64,000 nt of DNA, from the NCBI GenBank assembly GCA_959347425.1, contig OY365741.1, forward strand, positions 2,008,501 through 2,072,500. The letters are read 5' to 3'. Origin of the DNA: an uncultured Amylibacter sp. Lineage in GTDB: Bacteria; Pseudomonadota; Alphaproteobacteria; Rhodobacterales; Rhodobacteraceae. Both the position numbers and the translations under genes were made by a program. A model generated the notes under the pieces. The model was not told where the DNA came from. It saw only the letters and a list, made by a program, of their open reading frames with translations, and made no database searches. Shown here one piece after another: positions 26,647 through 36,473 of this stretch (position 1 is its first letter; each line of letters opens with the position of its first letter).

Positions 26647-29067
26647 TTAGTTATTAGGGGGCAAAAACCCAAGGTCAAAGACCATCGGGCGGAGTTTGTG
26701 GCTTAGGAGTTCATAGCTTTCATTAAAATCGGTAAATCTTACCCGCCCTGTATCCCAGCCTTTACCCTCTTCTTTCAGGGCATTGCGGATTTGATACCAG
26801 CCAACATCGGGACGACCCAATTTATATTGGTCACAAACTTTTTTACTGTACTGTTTGGAAAAATAAGTTTGCCACAATATACGCCCCTGTTCCATTACCA
26901 ACTCGGCTTCGGCGGATAGTGTTTTACCTTTCAAATATTGCACCATAAAATTGGAGTCAAACTTATTATGTGCTTTGACTTGGTCTTCCTTAAACGGAAT
27001 AAAATGATTGACAAGCGACCAATCCGTGCCATCCCATTCTAACTTATTTGCGCTGGCGGTAAGGTTTCTTCCACTAAACAGCATCCAGATGAGGCAATCA
27101 TTTTTAAACTCTTCTGTAATTTCCCCTGTTGGGATTAAAAATTGGTCGCGGTCATTAATCCATGTATGTTTTATGACACGGCGGGCGGTAAAGGTCATGG
27201 CAGCCTTATCCAAATTATCGGGCGTGACATAAAAACCGTGACCATTACTAAAACAAGATGAATAAAGTGCTGTTAAGTTGCCAGCCTGTTGAAAATCATT
27301 ACCCGCGCAAGACATATAAGCAATCGCCCCATCAGACCAATGTTTAAGATGAGCCTTTGATGTGGCAGGGGAAACTGCATTTTTTAGGGGAAGAGCGGGG
27401 GTCTTATTTGGGTCTGGGCGGTCAATCCATTCTGACAGCATTTTGTCATTGGGTAGATTGTAAAAATCTTTATGTCCTATGGGTTGCGCATGTTCATTTA
27501 ATATTTCAGTGGAAATTTTATTAACGGTAAGGCTTTGATTGGTATTGTGATAGGTTTCCCAAATCAAAAACCCAATCGGAAAATTACCTCTTAATCCGTC
27601 AAAGGCTTTGCTATGGACAATAAACCCATCCAAATATTCGGCATTCCAGTGGTCGCGAAATTTTTCAAAACTGTGGGCATTGATATGTTTTAATTTGCTA
27701 AACATTGCAATAGTGGCAGTTGGCATTTCCTTGGCAATACGTACCAAAAATTGGACAAAAATCTCGTTACGGGATCTGCCAAGTTCCTGCATGGCGGTTT
27801 GGGCGAATCGGGTTTTGGCAACGCCTTCTTTATTGCTAGAATCACCATCTCTCGTTGTATTTGTCGCTTCGGCATAAGGGGGATTCATCAGCACCAGCAT
27901 TTTTTTACCCGCCTTGATTGCGTCTTGCAAGTCCTTTGGGACTTTATTGGTGAGAGTATAATCTATTTCACCATCATCGGTAATATCTTCATTCAAATAA
28001 TCATATTGAAACCGATTTGCCGCAACACAAGTGTTAATCGCAACCATTACGTCTACATCCTCTTGGTCTAATGTACTCATAAAGATATTGCGATGGTTGC
28101 TATGTTTGATTTCTAAATTTCCCACCCCACAACACATATCCCAAATGATATATTCTTCTTGCCAATCCTCGCCCAAGGTTTTGTCTAATGTATCGTATGC
28201 CTTATCCACAACATCTAATGGTGTGTAGTAAGCCCCTTTAAACATACGCTCATCAAGTGGAATAAGGCTATCGCGCCGTGCCAACAGATAATCGCGGTGT
28301 TTTTCATCGGGCGGGCGGGCGAAAATATCCCAAAATTTGTGATAGCTTTCTGTATCACCTAATTCATATGTTTTTTCGTGTATTTCTCCATCTTTCTCTT
28401 CGTAAAGAAGAAAGGCTGGCTCGTCATCTATGCGTATTAATTTCGCATTTAATTTGTGATGGGTGGCGATTTTACTATCGGTCATAACATCGGCAAAAAA
28501 CAGCTGTACGTATTTGGTTTCAGCATCCTCAATTTTGCTCCCTATCATCTCCACCCATACATCAAATACCTGTTTTAAATTATTTGGTTCTATTTTTCTC
28601 TGGGGAAATTCATTGTTTTCTCTGACGTGTCTGACCGCGTATCTAAAATCATAACCTTGGGTTTTAATGTCATATCTTACAAAATGAACACCAATAAATT
28701 TTGAAACTTCCTCAACAATTTCTTGGCTAGGGTTGCTGGCTTTATTTCCCCATTCGATAGTGTCTCTTCTAAGAAAATCTAAAATATCAGAGGTTTTCAT
28801 CAAAGCGGCTTTTTGCTGGTCAATAACCGCCAGCACCATCGGTAGCTTCTGTTTTCCCTCTTTATCCGCAAAATATACATAATGCAAAAGCTGGGTGAAC
28901 ATCTTATAGTACGAAACATCGCCGCCCATTTTTGCTTCAAACCAAACCTCGTCGGTTATGATATCAACTTTCCCTTTATTATATCTTGTTAAGCCAAGGT
29001 CTTTAATATAAATATCTTTAACATCTTCTTCGCTTTTGGCGCGTTTTAAGTGGTCATAAAGTTTCAT
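26647..29067 (-). CDS. Type IIG-like restriction-modification protein (nuclease plus N6-adenine methyltransferase)
   Basis: This 806-residue single chain has an N-terminal PD-(D/E)xK-like site (D35 in KVDIITD, then E44-A-K46 in VWFEAKMG), so it may cut DNA. Motif X (KGAYYTP, about 277-283), SAM motif I (WDMCCGVGNLE, 309-319) and the catalytic NPPY (395-398) mark a gamma-type N6-adenine methyltransferase. The C-terminal ~350 residues would hold target recognition. No separate restriction or specificity gene is adjacent, which fits type IIG. The gene is AT-rich compared with its neighbours and ends inside a heptamer array. Confidence 0.75.
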   Translation of the reverse strand: MKLYDHLKRAKSEEDVKDIYIKDLGLTRYNKGKVDIITDEVWFEAKMGGDVSYYKMFTQLLHYVYFADKEGKQKLPMVLAVIDQQKAALMKTSDILDFLRRDTIEWGNKASNPSQEIVEEVSKFIGVHFVRYDIKTQGYDFRYAVRHVRENNEFPQRKIEPNNLKQVFDVWVEMIGSKIEDAETKYVQLFFADVMTDSKIATHHKLNAKLIRIDDEPAFLLYEEKDGEIHEKTYELGDTESYHKFWDIFARPPDEKHRDYLLARRDSLIPLDERMFKGAYYTPLDVVDKAYDTLDKTLGEDWQEEYIIWDMCCGVGNLEIKHSNHRNIFMSTLDQEDVDVMVAINTCVAANRFQYDYLNEDITDDGEIDYTLTNKVPKDLQDAIKAGKKMLVLMNPPYAEATNTTRDGDSSNKEGVAKTRFAQTAMQELGRSRNEIFVQFLVRIAKEMPTATIAMFSKLKHINAHSFEKFRDHWNAEYLDGFIVHSKAFDGLRGNFPIGFLIWETYHNTNQSLTVNKISTEILNEHAQPIGHKDFYNLPNDKMLSEWIDRPDPNKTPALPLKNAVSPATSKAHLKHWSDGAIAYMSCAGNDFQQAGNLTALYSSCFSNGHGFYVTPDNLDKAAMTFTARRVIKHTWINDRDQFLIPTGEITEEFKNDCLIWMLFSGRNLTASANKLEWDGTDWSLVNHFIPFKEDQVKAHNKFDSNFMVQYLKGKTLSAEAELVMEQGRILWQTYFSKQYSKKVCDQYKLGRPDVGWYQIRNALKEEGKGWDTGRVRFTDFNESYELLSHKLRPMVFDLGFLPPNN

Positions 29068-29152
29068 TTTGGGGCTGTTCCTGTATTTACAGTTTTTTAC
29101 TATATTTAAAAAGTAAATGAAAGGTTTATTTTTTAAATAGTTTTTTATCTAT

Positions 29153-29181
29153 TATTTACACCTTGCCACAAAATAATGCAA
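29153..29181 (-). promoter_or_regulatory. Predicted promoter of the restriction-modification gene
   Basis: Minus strand: TTGCAT (29176-29181), a 17-bp spacer containing TTTTGTGGCAAGGT, and TAAATA (29153-29158). The same spacer core occurs before the dehydratase gene at 38276. A heptamer array (29182-29216) lies upstream, and the rest of the gap to 29323 holds no gene. Confidence 0.45.
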
Positions 29182-29260
29182 TCACTAATAACTAATCACT
29201 AATCACTAACCACTAAAACCCCCCCCAAACAAATAAAATTAACAAATCGTAAAAAAACGC

Positions 29261-29289
29261 TTGACTTTCCCCTAAACCCCCGCCATCCT
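29261..29289 (+). promoter_or_regulatory. Predicted promoter of the peptide-type ABC operon
   Basis: TTGACT (29261-29266), a 17-bp C-rich spacer and a weak -10, CATCCT (29284-29289), 34 bp before the binding-protein start, which has the ribosome site AAGGAG. Confidence 0.4.
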
Positions 29290-29323
29290 TCACAAACTCA
29301 GTTATTAACAAAGGAGAAAAATA

Positions 29324-30967
29324 ATGACTTACAAAAACCGAAACGGCGAACCATTACCCCCACGGGTAACCGACGCTATCCCCAGTGCCAAAAACGGCAC
29401 GGATGTTAATCGGCGGGAATTCCTCGCCATAGCAACCGCGTTTGGCGCGACAGCGACCACCGCCTATTCCATGCTCGGCATGGCAAAGCCCGCCTTTGCC
29501 CAAGCCGCTCGCAAAATGGGTGGCACCTTTCGCATGCAGCTCAATTTGAACGCGTTGAAAGACCCGCGCACATTTGACTGGACAGAAATGGCCTATCAGG
29601 CAAGCTGGCTGGAAAACCTTATCAAATACAACAATGACGGCACTTTTGACCCGTATTTGTTGAGCAAATGGTCGGTGAATAACGATGCTACGGTCTTTAC
29701 GCTGAACGTCCGCAAGGGTGTGAAGTGGAGCAATGGCGACGATTTCACTGCCGAGGATGTGGCGTTCAATATCAACCGTTGGTGTGAATCCGAGGCGGAA
29801 GGCAATTCTATGGCCGCCCGTATGGCTTCGCTGATTGATCCTGATACGAAACGCGCGCGTGAAGGCGCGATTACCGTCAAAGGCAAGTACAGAGTCATTC
29901 TGCGTACCGATCGCCCCGATATTACTATCATCCCTGGCATGGCAGATTATCCTGCCGTCATCGTTCATCCGTCCTTCACGGCGGAGACTATGACGACCAA
30001 TCCAGTCGGCACCGGTCCTTATACATTGGAGAGTTATTCTGTCGGTGAAAAGGTTGTGCTGGTTCGCGCTCCACAAAAATGGTGGAATGAGGGCAACGGC
30101 GCGTTCTTTGATCGTGTTGAGCTGATTGATTACGGGACCGATCCTGCTGCTTGGGTTGCCGCCGTTGAAGCGGATGAGATTGACGCCGTTTATGAAGGCA
30201 CAGGTGAATTCACTGGCATCATCAGTGGGCTTGGCTTTGATACGCATGAAATTGCGTCTGGGGCTACGATTGTCATTCGTCCAAATCAGGAAAGCGAAAT
30301 ATACAAAGACGTGCGCGTGCGCCGTGCTTTGGCTATGGCGGTTGATAACTCGGTTGTTTTGTCGCTGGGTTTTTCCAGTTTTGGAATACTTGCGCATAAC
30401 CACCATGTTGCCCCTGTGCATCCCGAATATGCGGATATTGGACAGCCTGTCTATGACCCCGCGGGTGCGCTTGCTTTGATGAAAGAGGCAGGAGCAGAGG
30501 ACTACGAGCATGAACTCCATTCCATTGATAGCGGCTGGCGCAAGGATGTAACCGATGTGGTTGCTGACCAATTGCGCTCTGCTGGTATCAAAGTGAAACG
30601 GACGGTTTTGCCTGGGTCTACCTTCTGGAACAACTGGACAAAGTACCCGTTTTCCTCCACAAACTGGAACCACCGCCCCTTGGGGACGCAGATTTTGGGC
30701 TTGGCGTATCGCACGGGTGCGGATTGGAACGAGTCTGCGTTTAGCAACGCCAAATTTGACGAGTTGCTGGATAAGGCGAATTCCATTGCCGATGCCGATA
30801 AACGGCGCGAAGTCATGGCAGAACTGGAACAAATCATGGTGGATGAGGGTGTGACTATTCAGCCATTCTGGAAATCCATCTATCGTTTGTACAATCCAAA
30901 ATTGGTTGGGGTTGAGGCACATATTGCCAATTTACCCCGTTTGACCGATTGGGGTTGGGCTGCTTAG
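29324..30967 (+). CDS. ABC transporter substrate-binding protein, family 5 (peptide/oligosaccharide type)
   Basis: This 547-residue protein has a Tat signal (VNRREFLAIATAFGATATT...AFAQ), so it is exported folded. It shows the SBP_bac_5 features: WSVNNDATVFTLNVRKGVKWSNGDDFTAEDV, then VGTGPYTLESYSVGEKVVLVRAP. It heads a complete importer with two permeases and a double ATPase. Family 5 proteins bind peptides but also nickel, opines or oligosaccharides. The sugar-acid genes downstream hint at a sugar-derived ligand, which is only inference. A stem-loop separates it from the permeases. Confidence 0.9.
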   Translation: MTYKNRNGEPLPPRVTDAIPSAKNGTDVNRREFLAIATAFGATATTAYSMLGMAKPAFAQAARKMGGTFRMQLNLNALKDPRTFDWTEMAYQASWLENLIKYNNDGTFDPYLLSKWSVNNDATVFTLNVRKGVKWSNGDDFTAEDVAFNINRWCESEAEGNSMAARMASLIDPDTKRAREGAITVKGKYRVILRTDRPDITIIPGMADYPAVIVHPSFTAETMTTNPVGTGPYTLESYSVGEKVVLVRAPQKWWNEGNGAFFDRVELIDYGTDPAAWVAAVEADEIDAVYEGTGEFTGIISGLGFDTHEIASGATIVIRPNQESEIYKDVRVRRALAMAVDNSVVLSLGFSSFGILAHNHHVAPVHPEYADIGQPVYDPAGALALMKEAGAEDYEHELHSIDSGWRKDVTDVVADQLRSAGIKVKRTVLPGSTFWNNWTKYPFSSTNWNHRPLGTQILGLAYRTGADWNESAFSNAKFDELLDKANSIADADKRREVMAELEQIMVDEGVTIQPFWKSIYRLYNPKLVGVEAHIANLPRLTDWGWAA

Positions 30968-30975
30968 TTTGATAA

Positions 30976-31013
30976 AATAAAGGGCTATGGGGTGCGCCTC
31001 ATAGCCCTTATTT
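30976..31013 (+). terminator. Intercistronic stem-loop after the binding-protein gene
   Basis: AAGGGCTATG pairs with CATAGCCCTT around a short GC loop, followed by ATTT. It lies between the binding protein and the first permease, a place where a partial terminator or RNA-stabilising hairpin usually gives more binding protein than permease. Confidence 0.7.
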
Positions 31014-31029
31014 AAACGCACTTTACACT

Positions 31030-32115
31030 ATGGGTTATTTTATTATTAAACGATTGGGCTTAATGCTTTTGACAGCATTATGCTTGACCTTTGTTGTCTT
31101 CTTCTTAACGAACATCCGCCCGAATTTGGAAAAATTAGCCAAAACGGAGGCGAATAATCGTATGACCGATGAACAGGTTGAATCGTGGCTTGACGACCGC
31201 GGTTATAGCCAGAATGTTTTTAAGAAATACGGCGAATGGCTGGGCGTTGCGCCCAGTTTGAAAACCATCACCGATACGGGGGAGATTTACACCCGTTGCT
31301 CACGCCCGTCTATCCCGCCCGCAGATGCCCCGTATTATTGCGGGTTATTACAGGGGAATTGGGGTTGGTCAAGCACGTTTAAGGAGGATGTTGGCGGTAT
31401 TATTACGAAAAGATTGGCTTTGACGGGCTGGCTGGCTCTGGCGGTTCTTTTAACCATGGTACCGATGGCGTTGTTAATAGGGGTGTTGGCGGGAATGCGA
31501 GAGGGCTCGCGTACCGACCGTTCGCTATCCACCGTTTCCATTATCACCACGGCAACACCCGAATATGTGTCGGGTATTATTTTGATAGTTCTGTTTGCCT
31601 CCACCAAAGTCGGGCTATCGCCATTATTCGCCGAATGGGGGCTGATAAGCGGTAAAACCATAGTCAAAGGCAGCTCTACCTCTGCCATGACGGATATAAC
31701 TTTTGCCAATTTCACCTTGCCCGTGGCGGCCTTGGCGATTTACGGAATGGGCTATATCGCGCGGATGACGCGGGCGAGTATGGCGGAAGTCATGACCGCC
31801 CAATATATCCGCACGGCACGATTAAAAGGCGTTGGCTTTTTTAATATCGTTATGAAACACGCCTTGCGCAATGCTTTGATTGCACCCTTTACCGTTATTA
31901 TGTTGCAAATCCCATGGTTGCTGACGGGTGTTGCGATTGTCGAGACTCTGTTTAATTACAAGGGCTTTGGCTGGACGCTGGTTCGTGCCGCGCTATCCAA
32001 TGATGTGCAGCTTTTGCTGGGCGCGTCCGTGGTTGCCGTGGTCGTCGTCCTTTTCACCCAGTTAATATCCGATATTGGCTATGTCTTTCTAAACCCCCGC
32101 ATTCGCGTTACTTGA
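31030..32115 (+). CDS. ABC transporter permease, DppB type
   Basis: This 361-residue protein has the N-terminal helix MGYFIIKRLGLMLLTALCLTFVVFF typical of DppB/OppB permeases. A periplasmic segment follows with an unusual Cys pair region (YTRCSRPSIPPADAPYYCGLLQGNWGWS), then five helices. The EAA-like loop for the ATPase reads YIRTARLKGVGFFNIVMKHALRNALI. It overlaps or abuts the next permease, whose frame opens at 32112. Confidence 0.9.
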   Translation: MGYFIIKRLGLMLLTALCLTFVVFFLTNIRPNLEKLAKTEANNRMTDEQVESWLDDRGYSQNVFKKYGEWLGVAPSLKTITDTGEIYTRCSRPSIPPADAPYYCGLLQGNWGWSSTFKEDVGGIITKRLALTGWLALAVLLTMVPMALLIGVLAGMREGSRTDRSLSTVSIITTATPEYVSGIILIVLFASTKVGLSPLFAEWGLISGKTIVKGSSTSAMTDITFANFTLPVAALAIYGMGYIARMTRASMAEVMTAQYIRTARLKGVGFFNIVMKHALRNALIAPFTVIMLQIPWLLTGVAIVETLFNYKGFGWTLVRAALSNDVQLLLGASVVAVVVVLFTQLISDIGYVFLNPRIRVT

Positions 32116-32126
32116 TAGAGGATATT

Positions 32127-33332
32127 ATGGAACCATTAACCAGTTTTGGCATTATTACAGGGCTATTGGCGCGGTTTATACCGGTCTTTGCCGCGCTTGT
32201 GGTTTTGTTTGCGGTCTCTATCGCGACAAAACGCAAAACCGCGTTGTATGGGAAACTATTTGATAGCCCCATTGGTATGGCGGGCTTTGCTCTGGTGATG
32301 TTTTGGGTTTTCACCGCGTTGTTTGCCGATATTATTATGACGCACGACCCGTTAAGCCAAGTCTCTGGGATGAAAAACAAACTGCCCGGTACTGCCCTGC
32401 CGATTGCCGATACGGGTGCGTATAGCTGGTATTTATTGGGCGGGGATAACCTTGCACGGGATATATTTAGCCGAATGATAGCGGGTTCGCAAATCGTGCT
32501 TATCATCGCGCCTTTGGCAACGACTTTCGCGTTTCTGGTGGGGATTACTTTGGGCTTACCCGCCGGGTATTATGTGGGGCGGACGGATACGGTGCTCAGC
32601 TTTCTATCAAACCTAGTCCTTGCTTTCCCCGTTATTTTGCTGTTCTTCCTGCTGGTGACCCCCGAAATCAGAGCGGCGGGCTATGTCCTGCCAATATGGG
32701 GGGGCAAGGTTTGGATAACCTCCGTTCCCAACGTGATGGCGGCGGTGCTGTTTCTGTTTCCGATTTTATTCTTTGTTATTCTGGTGCAATCCAAATACTA
32801 TGTCCGCCCCGCGTTGCGTAATGTTTTGATAGCGGTGACTTTGTTAATAGGCTTCTGGACGTATTCTGGCTTGGCATTTAATAACGACCCTTTGGGGATT
32901 TTGCGGATGGACCCGAATACTTTGAATATCTTTGTATCCGTGGTTTTCGTTAATTCCCCCACGGTTTTTCGGATTGTACGCGGGTTGACCTTGGATATTA
33001 AAAGCCGCGATTATGTCGCCTCTGCCCAAACGCGGGGGGAGGGTGCGTGGTACATTATGCTCTGGGAAATACTGCCAAACGCGCGGGGGCCGTTGATTGT
33101 GGATTTTTGCTTGCGGATTGGTTATACCACTATTTTATTGGGGACGCTGGGGTTTTTCGGTCTGGGGTTAAGCCCTGAAAGCCCCGATTGGGGGTCAACC
33201 ATTAACGAAGGGCGCAAATTGCTGACGATATACGCGCACCCTGCCTTGCCACCCGCACTGGCTTTGATGAGCCTTGTTTTGGGGTTAAACCTGCTGGCGG
33301 ATGGTTTGCGAGAGCAGAGTTTGAAGGATTAA
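32127..33332 (+). CDS. ABC transporter permease, DppC type
   Basis: About 401 residues from ATG 32127 (the frame is open from a TTG at 32112 that overlaps the previous gene). It has the DppC/OppC layout: a first helix, a periplasmic domain with YLLGGDNLARDIFSRMIAGSQIVL, then five further helices. The coupling loop is YVASAQTRGEGAWYIMLWEILPNA. At the C-terminus LGFFGLGLSPESPDWGSTINEGR is typical. A stretch of extra hydrophobic helices around residues 190-270 makes it longer than the usual ~300 residues. Confidence 0.9.
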   Translation: MEPLTSFGIITGLLARFIPVFAALVVLFAVSIATKRKTALYGKLFDSPIGMAGFALVMFWVFTALFADIIMTHDPLSQVSGMKNKLPGTALPIADTGAYSWYLLGGDNLARDIFSRMIAGSQIVLIIAPLATTFAFLVGITLGLPAGYYVGRTDTVLSFLSNLVLAFPVILLFFLLVTPEIRAAGYVLPIWGGKVWITSVPNVMAAVLFLFPILFFVILVQSKYYVRPALRNVLIAVTLLIGFWTYSGLAFNNDPLGILRMDPNTLNIFVSVVFVNSPTVFRIVRGLTLDIKSRDYVASAQTRGEGAWYIMLWEILPNARGPLIVDFCLRIGYTTILLGTLGFFGLGLSPESPDWGSTINEGRKLLTIYAHPALPPALALMSLVLGLNLLADGLREQSLKD

Positions 33333-33336
33333 AGAT

Positions 33337-35436
33337 ATGCCAAAAGATATGAAAAACGAAGTCCCCATCCTAGAAATAAACAATTTATCCATCAGTTTTT
33401 TTACCCGATTGTTTGAAATCCCTGCGGTCATGGATTTTTCATGCAAGGTCATGGCGGGCGAGGCTATGGGGCTGGTCGGTGAATCGGGTTGCGGTAAATC
33501 CACGGTTGCGCTGGGCGTGATGCAGGATTTGGGGGTGAATGGCAAATGCGTGGCGGGGTCGATTAAATTCAAAGGGCGAGAGCTGACGACTATGTCCTAT
33601 GAAGAACTGCGCCACCTACGCGGGCGCGAAATCGCTATGATTTATCAAGAGCCGATGGCTTCGTTAAACCCCGCGATGAAAATCGGCAAGCAACTGATGG
33701 AAGTGCCAATGATACACGAGGGGGTTTCGCGCAGAGTCGCCTATGATATGGCGATTGATGTCGTGGAATCCGTGCGGTTGCCTGACCCAGAGCGGATTTT
33801 GGGCAGTTTCCCCCATCAACTATCGGGCGGACAACAGCAAAGAATAGTCATTGCTATGGCGTTAATGTCAAAGCCTTCCTTGCTGATATTGGACGAGCCA
33901 ACCACCGCCTTGGATGTAACGGTGGAGGCTGGGATAGTCGATTTGGTCAAGGATTTGGGTAAGAAATACGGCACGTCCATGTTGTTTATCAGCCACAATT
34001 TGGGGTTGGTTTTGGAAACCTGCGATAGAATTACCGTAATGTATTCGGGCGAAGCCGTGGAAACGGGTGCTATCACCGATGTATTTGATAAAATGCGCCA
34101 TCCTTACACGCAGGCTTTGTTTCGCTCTATCCCCTTACCAGGTGCCGATAAAAACGCCCATCCACTGGTTGCGATACGGGGGAATTTCCCCTTGCCCCAC
34201 GAACGCCCAAACGGGTGTAATTTTGCCCCGCGGTGTGATTATTTTGAACGCGGGCTGTGCGATGCGGGCGATATAGCGATGCAGCCCGTGGGTAAAGGGG
34301 CAGAGAAAACTCGCCATAACAGCCGATGTTTGCGGTTTAATGATATTGATTGGCACGCCCCGATTGCGGCCGCGAAAACCGTGGAAAGCAGGAAGCAGGG
34401 CAAGGTTGTTTTAGAGGTAAAAGACCTAAAGAAATATTATGAAGTCGCCGCCAACGCGGTTTTCGGAGGCGGTGAAAAACGGCTGGTGAAGGCGAATGAA
34501 ACGCTTAGTTTTATCGCGCATGAGTCCGAAACGCTGGCTATTGTTGGGGAATCTGGGTGCGGTAAATCCACGCTGGCAAAGGTTCTAATGGGGCTAGAGA
34601 CGGCAACCGATGGACAGGTGATTCTGCTGGGGCAGGAGGTGCAGGATATAGAGATTGGTGATAGGGACGCGAAGACTATTTCCTCCGTGCAGATGGTGTT
34701 TCAAAACCCGTTTGATACGTTAAATCCGTCCATGACCGTGGGTAGCCAGATTAAACGGGCGTTAGAGATTTTTCAAATCGGCACGGGTGATAAAGACCGT
34801 GAAGAGCGGATGTTAAAACTGCTGGATTTGGTGAAACTACCGCGTGAGTTTGCGGGGCGTATGCCTCGGCAATTATCGGGCGGACAAAAGCAGAGGATTG
34901 GGATTGCCCGTGCCTTTGCTGGTAACGCGCAGATAGTCGTGGCGGATGAACCAGTGTCGGCTTTGGATGTGTCCGTGCAGGCGGCCGTGACCGATTTGTT
35001 AATGGAAATCCAACGTGAGAATAAGACGACTTTGATTTTTATCAGCCATGATTTGTCTATTGTGCGGTATTTATCCGATAGAGTGTTGGTGATGTATTTG
35101 GGGCATGTGGTGGAAATGGGAACGACAGAGCAGATATTTTCTCCGCCGTATCATCCTTATACGGAAGCGTTGTTGTCCGCCGTGCCTATCGCCGATACCT
35201 CGGTAAAGAAAAAACGGGTGGTGTTGGATGGCGATATTCCGTCGGCATTAAACCCGCCGTCTGGTTGCCCTTTCCAAACCCGTTGTCGGTTTAAGGATCA
35301 AGTGGCGGGCGGGTTGTGTGAGCGGGAAGTGCCACCTGTGCAGGAGGTTGCGGGCGGGCATAGTGTGAAGTGTCATTTGCCAAAGGATGTGTTGGCGAAG
35401 ATGGAACCTGTGATAGTGATGAGTGATGAATTGTGA
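33337..35436 (+). CDS. Fused double ATPase of the peptide-type ABC importer (DppD-DppF)
   Basis: The 699 residues contain two complete nucleotide-binding domains. The first has GESGCGKSTVALG, LSGGQQQRIVIA and LLILDEPTTALD. The second has GESGCGKSTLAKV, LSGGQKQRIGIARA and VVADEPVSALD. Each is followed by the oligopeptide-type C-terminal Cys motif (CNFAPRCDYFERGLC; CPFQTRCRFKDQ), which in relatives can hold an iron-sulfur cluster. The last codons (ATG AGT GAT GAA TTG TGA) are part of a TGAATTG heptamer array that continues past the stop. Confidence 0.93.
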   Translation: MPKDMKNEVPILEINNLSISFFTRLFEIPAVMDFSCKVMAGEAMGLVGESGCGKSTVALGVMQDLGVNGKCVAGSIKFKGRELTTMSYEELRHLRGREIAMIYQEPMASLNPAMKIGKQLMEVPMIHEGVSRRVAYDMAIDVVESVRLPDPERILGSFPHQLSGGQQQRIVIAMALMSKPSLLILDEPTTALDVTVEAGIVDLVKDLGKKYGTSMLFISHNLGLVLETCDRITVMYSGEAVETGAITDVFDKMRHPYTQALFRSIPLPGADKNAHPLVAIRGNFPLPHERPNGCNFAPRCDYFERGLCDAGDIAMQPVGKGAEKTRHNSRCLRFNDIDWHAPIAAAKTVESRKQGKVVLEVKDLKKYYEVAANAVFGGGEKRLVKANETLSFIAHESETLAIVGESGCGKSTLAKVLMGLETATDGQVILLGQEVQDIEIGDRDAKTISSVQMVFQNPFDTLNPSMTVGSQIKRALEIFQIGTGDKDREERMLKLLDLVKLPREFAGRMPRQLSGGQKQRIGIARAFAGNAQIVVADEPVSALDVSVQAAVTDLLMEIQRENKTTLIFISHDLSIVRYLSDRVLVMYLGHVVEMGTTEQIFSPPYHPYTEALLSAVPIADTSVKKKRVVLDGDIPSALNPPSGCPFQTRCRFKDQVAGGLCEREVPPVQEVAGGHSVKCHLPKDVLAKMEPVIVMSDEL

Positions 35437-35560
35437 ATTGTGAATGATGAATTGGGTTTTGTGGTAAATTTTTTCCTAAAATAACGAACTCCAATTATTT
35501 TAGATAACGAATAACAAGAATAACCAATAATTCACAATTCATAATTCACCATTCACCACT
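35421..35560. repeat. TGAATTR heptamer arrays closing two convergent genes
   Basis: TGAATTG units start within the last codons of the ABC ATPase (35421-35454). An AT-rich stretch with TTTTTTCCTAAAATAA (also near 17966) follows. A second array in reverse (35526-35560) supplies the last codons (VVNGEL and stop) of the sugar kinase on the other strand. Repeat sequence has thus become coding at both ends. Confidence 0.75.
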
Positions 35561-36465
35561 AAAATCGCGCCCGCCTTCTGCACCACTTGCATCGCTAGAT
35601 TATGCCCAGCCATCATAGCCTCATCAATCGACCCACCATTGATAATCACGCTCAAAAAACCAGCGTTAAAACTATCGCCAGCCGCGGTCGTATCGACAAC
35701 CACGGGGGCAGGGGCAAAAACCGCACCACCCTCAATCCCAGATAACCCAAGCGGACCCAGCCCGCCGCGTTTCATCGCGCCAATCCGTGCCGAAACCTCC
35801 GCCGAAACCTCCGCCCCAAACCGCGCATAAACCGCCGTTTCATCCTGCCCAAACAACGCCATTTCATCATCCAAGGATGGTAGGCAAATATCCGCCCGCG
35901 CCCAGAACTCGGCCGTAACCGCCCGCGCCGTCCGCTCATCCGCCCACAAACGCGGGCGATAATTGCTGTCAAACGCAACCAGCCCGCCGTTCGCGCGAAA
36001 CGCGTCAATCTGCGCCAGCAGAGCCTTACGGGTATCGCTCGGCAAAACCGCTATGGAAATACCCGTTAAAAACAGCAGATCAAAATCCAGCAAACACGGT
36101 AATTCCACCTGACATGGGGGTTGAAACAAACTACGCACGGCGGCGGAATCGCGCCAATAGCTGAAAGCCCGCTCGCCCGCCGCGTCCGTTTCAATCGCAT
36201 AAAGCCCGGGCATCGCGCCCGCACGGATTTCCACATAGGAGGCATCAATTTCGTGCCGTGCCATATCATCGGTAATCCGTGCAGAGAACCCATCATCACC
36301 CAAGGCGGTGATGTAGGACACGGTTTCACCCTTATTTAACAGGCGTTTCAGATAAACGGCGGTGTTATAGCTATCCCCCGCAACGGATAGTTTGGCGGTT
36401 GTCGGCGCGGCGATAAGTTCAATCATAACCTCGCCCATACAGGCTATTTTGGTGATTTTGCGCAT
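35539..36465 (-). CDS. PfkB-family sugar kinase, 2-dehydro-3-deoxygluconokinase-like
   Basis: This 308-residue protein has ribokinase-fold features: MGEVMIELIAAP at the start, GDSYNTAVYLKRLL, FDSNYRPRLW and the anion-hole/catalytic motif DTTAAGDSFNAGFL. The FDSNYRP and N-terminal style point to KdgK, which phosphorylates 2-keto-3-deoxygluconate. It follows the IlvD/EDD dehydratase by eight bases, so it probably handles the 2-keto-3-deoxy acid made by that enzyme. The substrate is inferred. Confidence 0.82.
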   Translation of the reverse strand: MRKITKIACMGEVMIELIAAPTTAKLSVAGDSYNTAVYLKRLLNKGETVSYITALGDDGFSARITDDMARHEIDASYVEIRAGAMPGLYAIETDAAGERAFSYWRDSAAVRSLFQPPCQVELPCLLDFDLLFLTGISIAVLPSDTRKALLAQIDAFRANGGLVAFDSNYRPRLWADERTARAVTAEFWARADICLPSLDDEMALFGQDETAVYARFGAEVSAEVSARIGAMKRGGLGPLGLSGIEGGAVFAPAPVVVDTTAAGDSFNAGFLSVIINGGSIDEAMMAGHNLAMQVVQKAGAILVVNGEL

Positions 36466-36473
36466 TTTAATAA

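Noticed and set aside
29354..30922. 522-residue open frame antisense to the ABC binding protein
   Set aside because: It mirrors the codon structure of a clear Tat-exported SBP gene, has no ribosome site or recognisable domain, and is a typical shadow.
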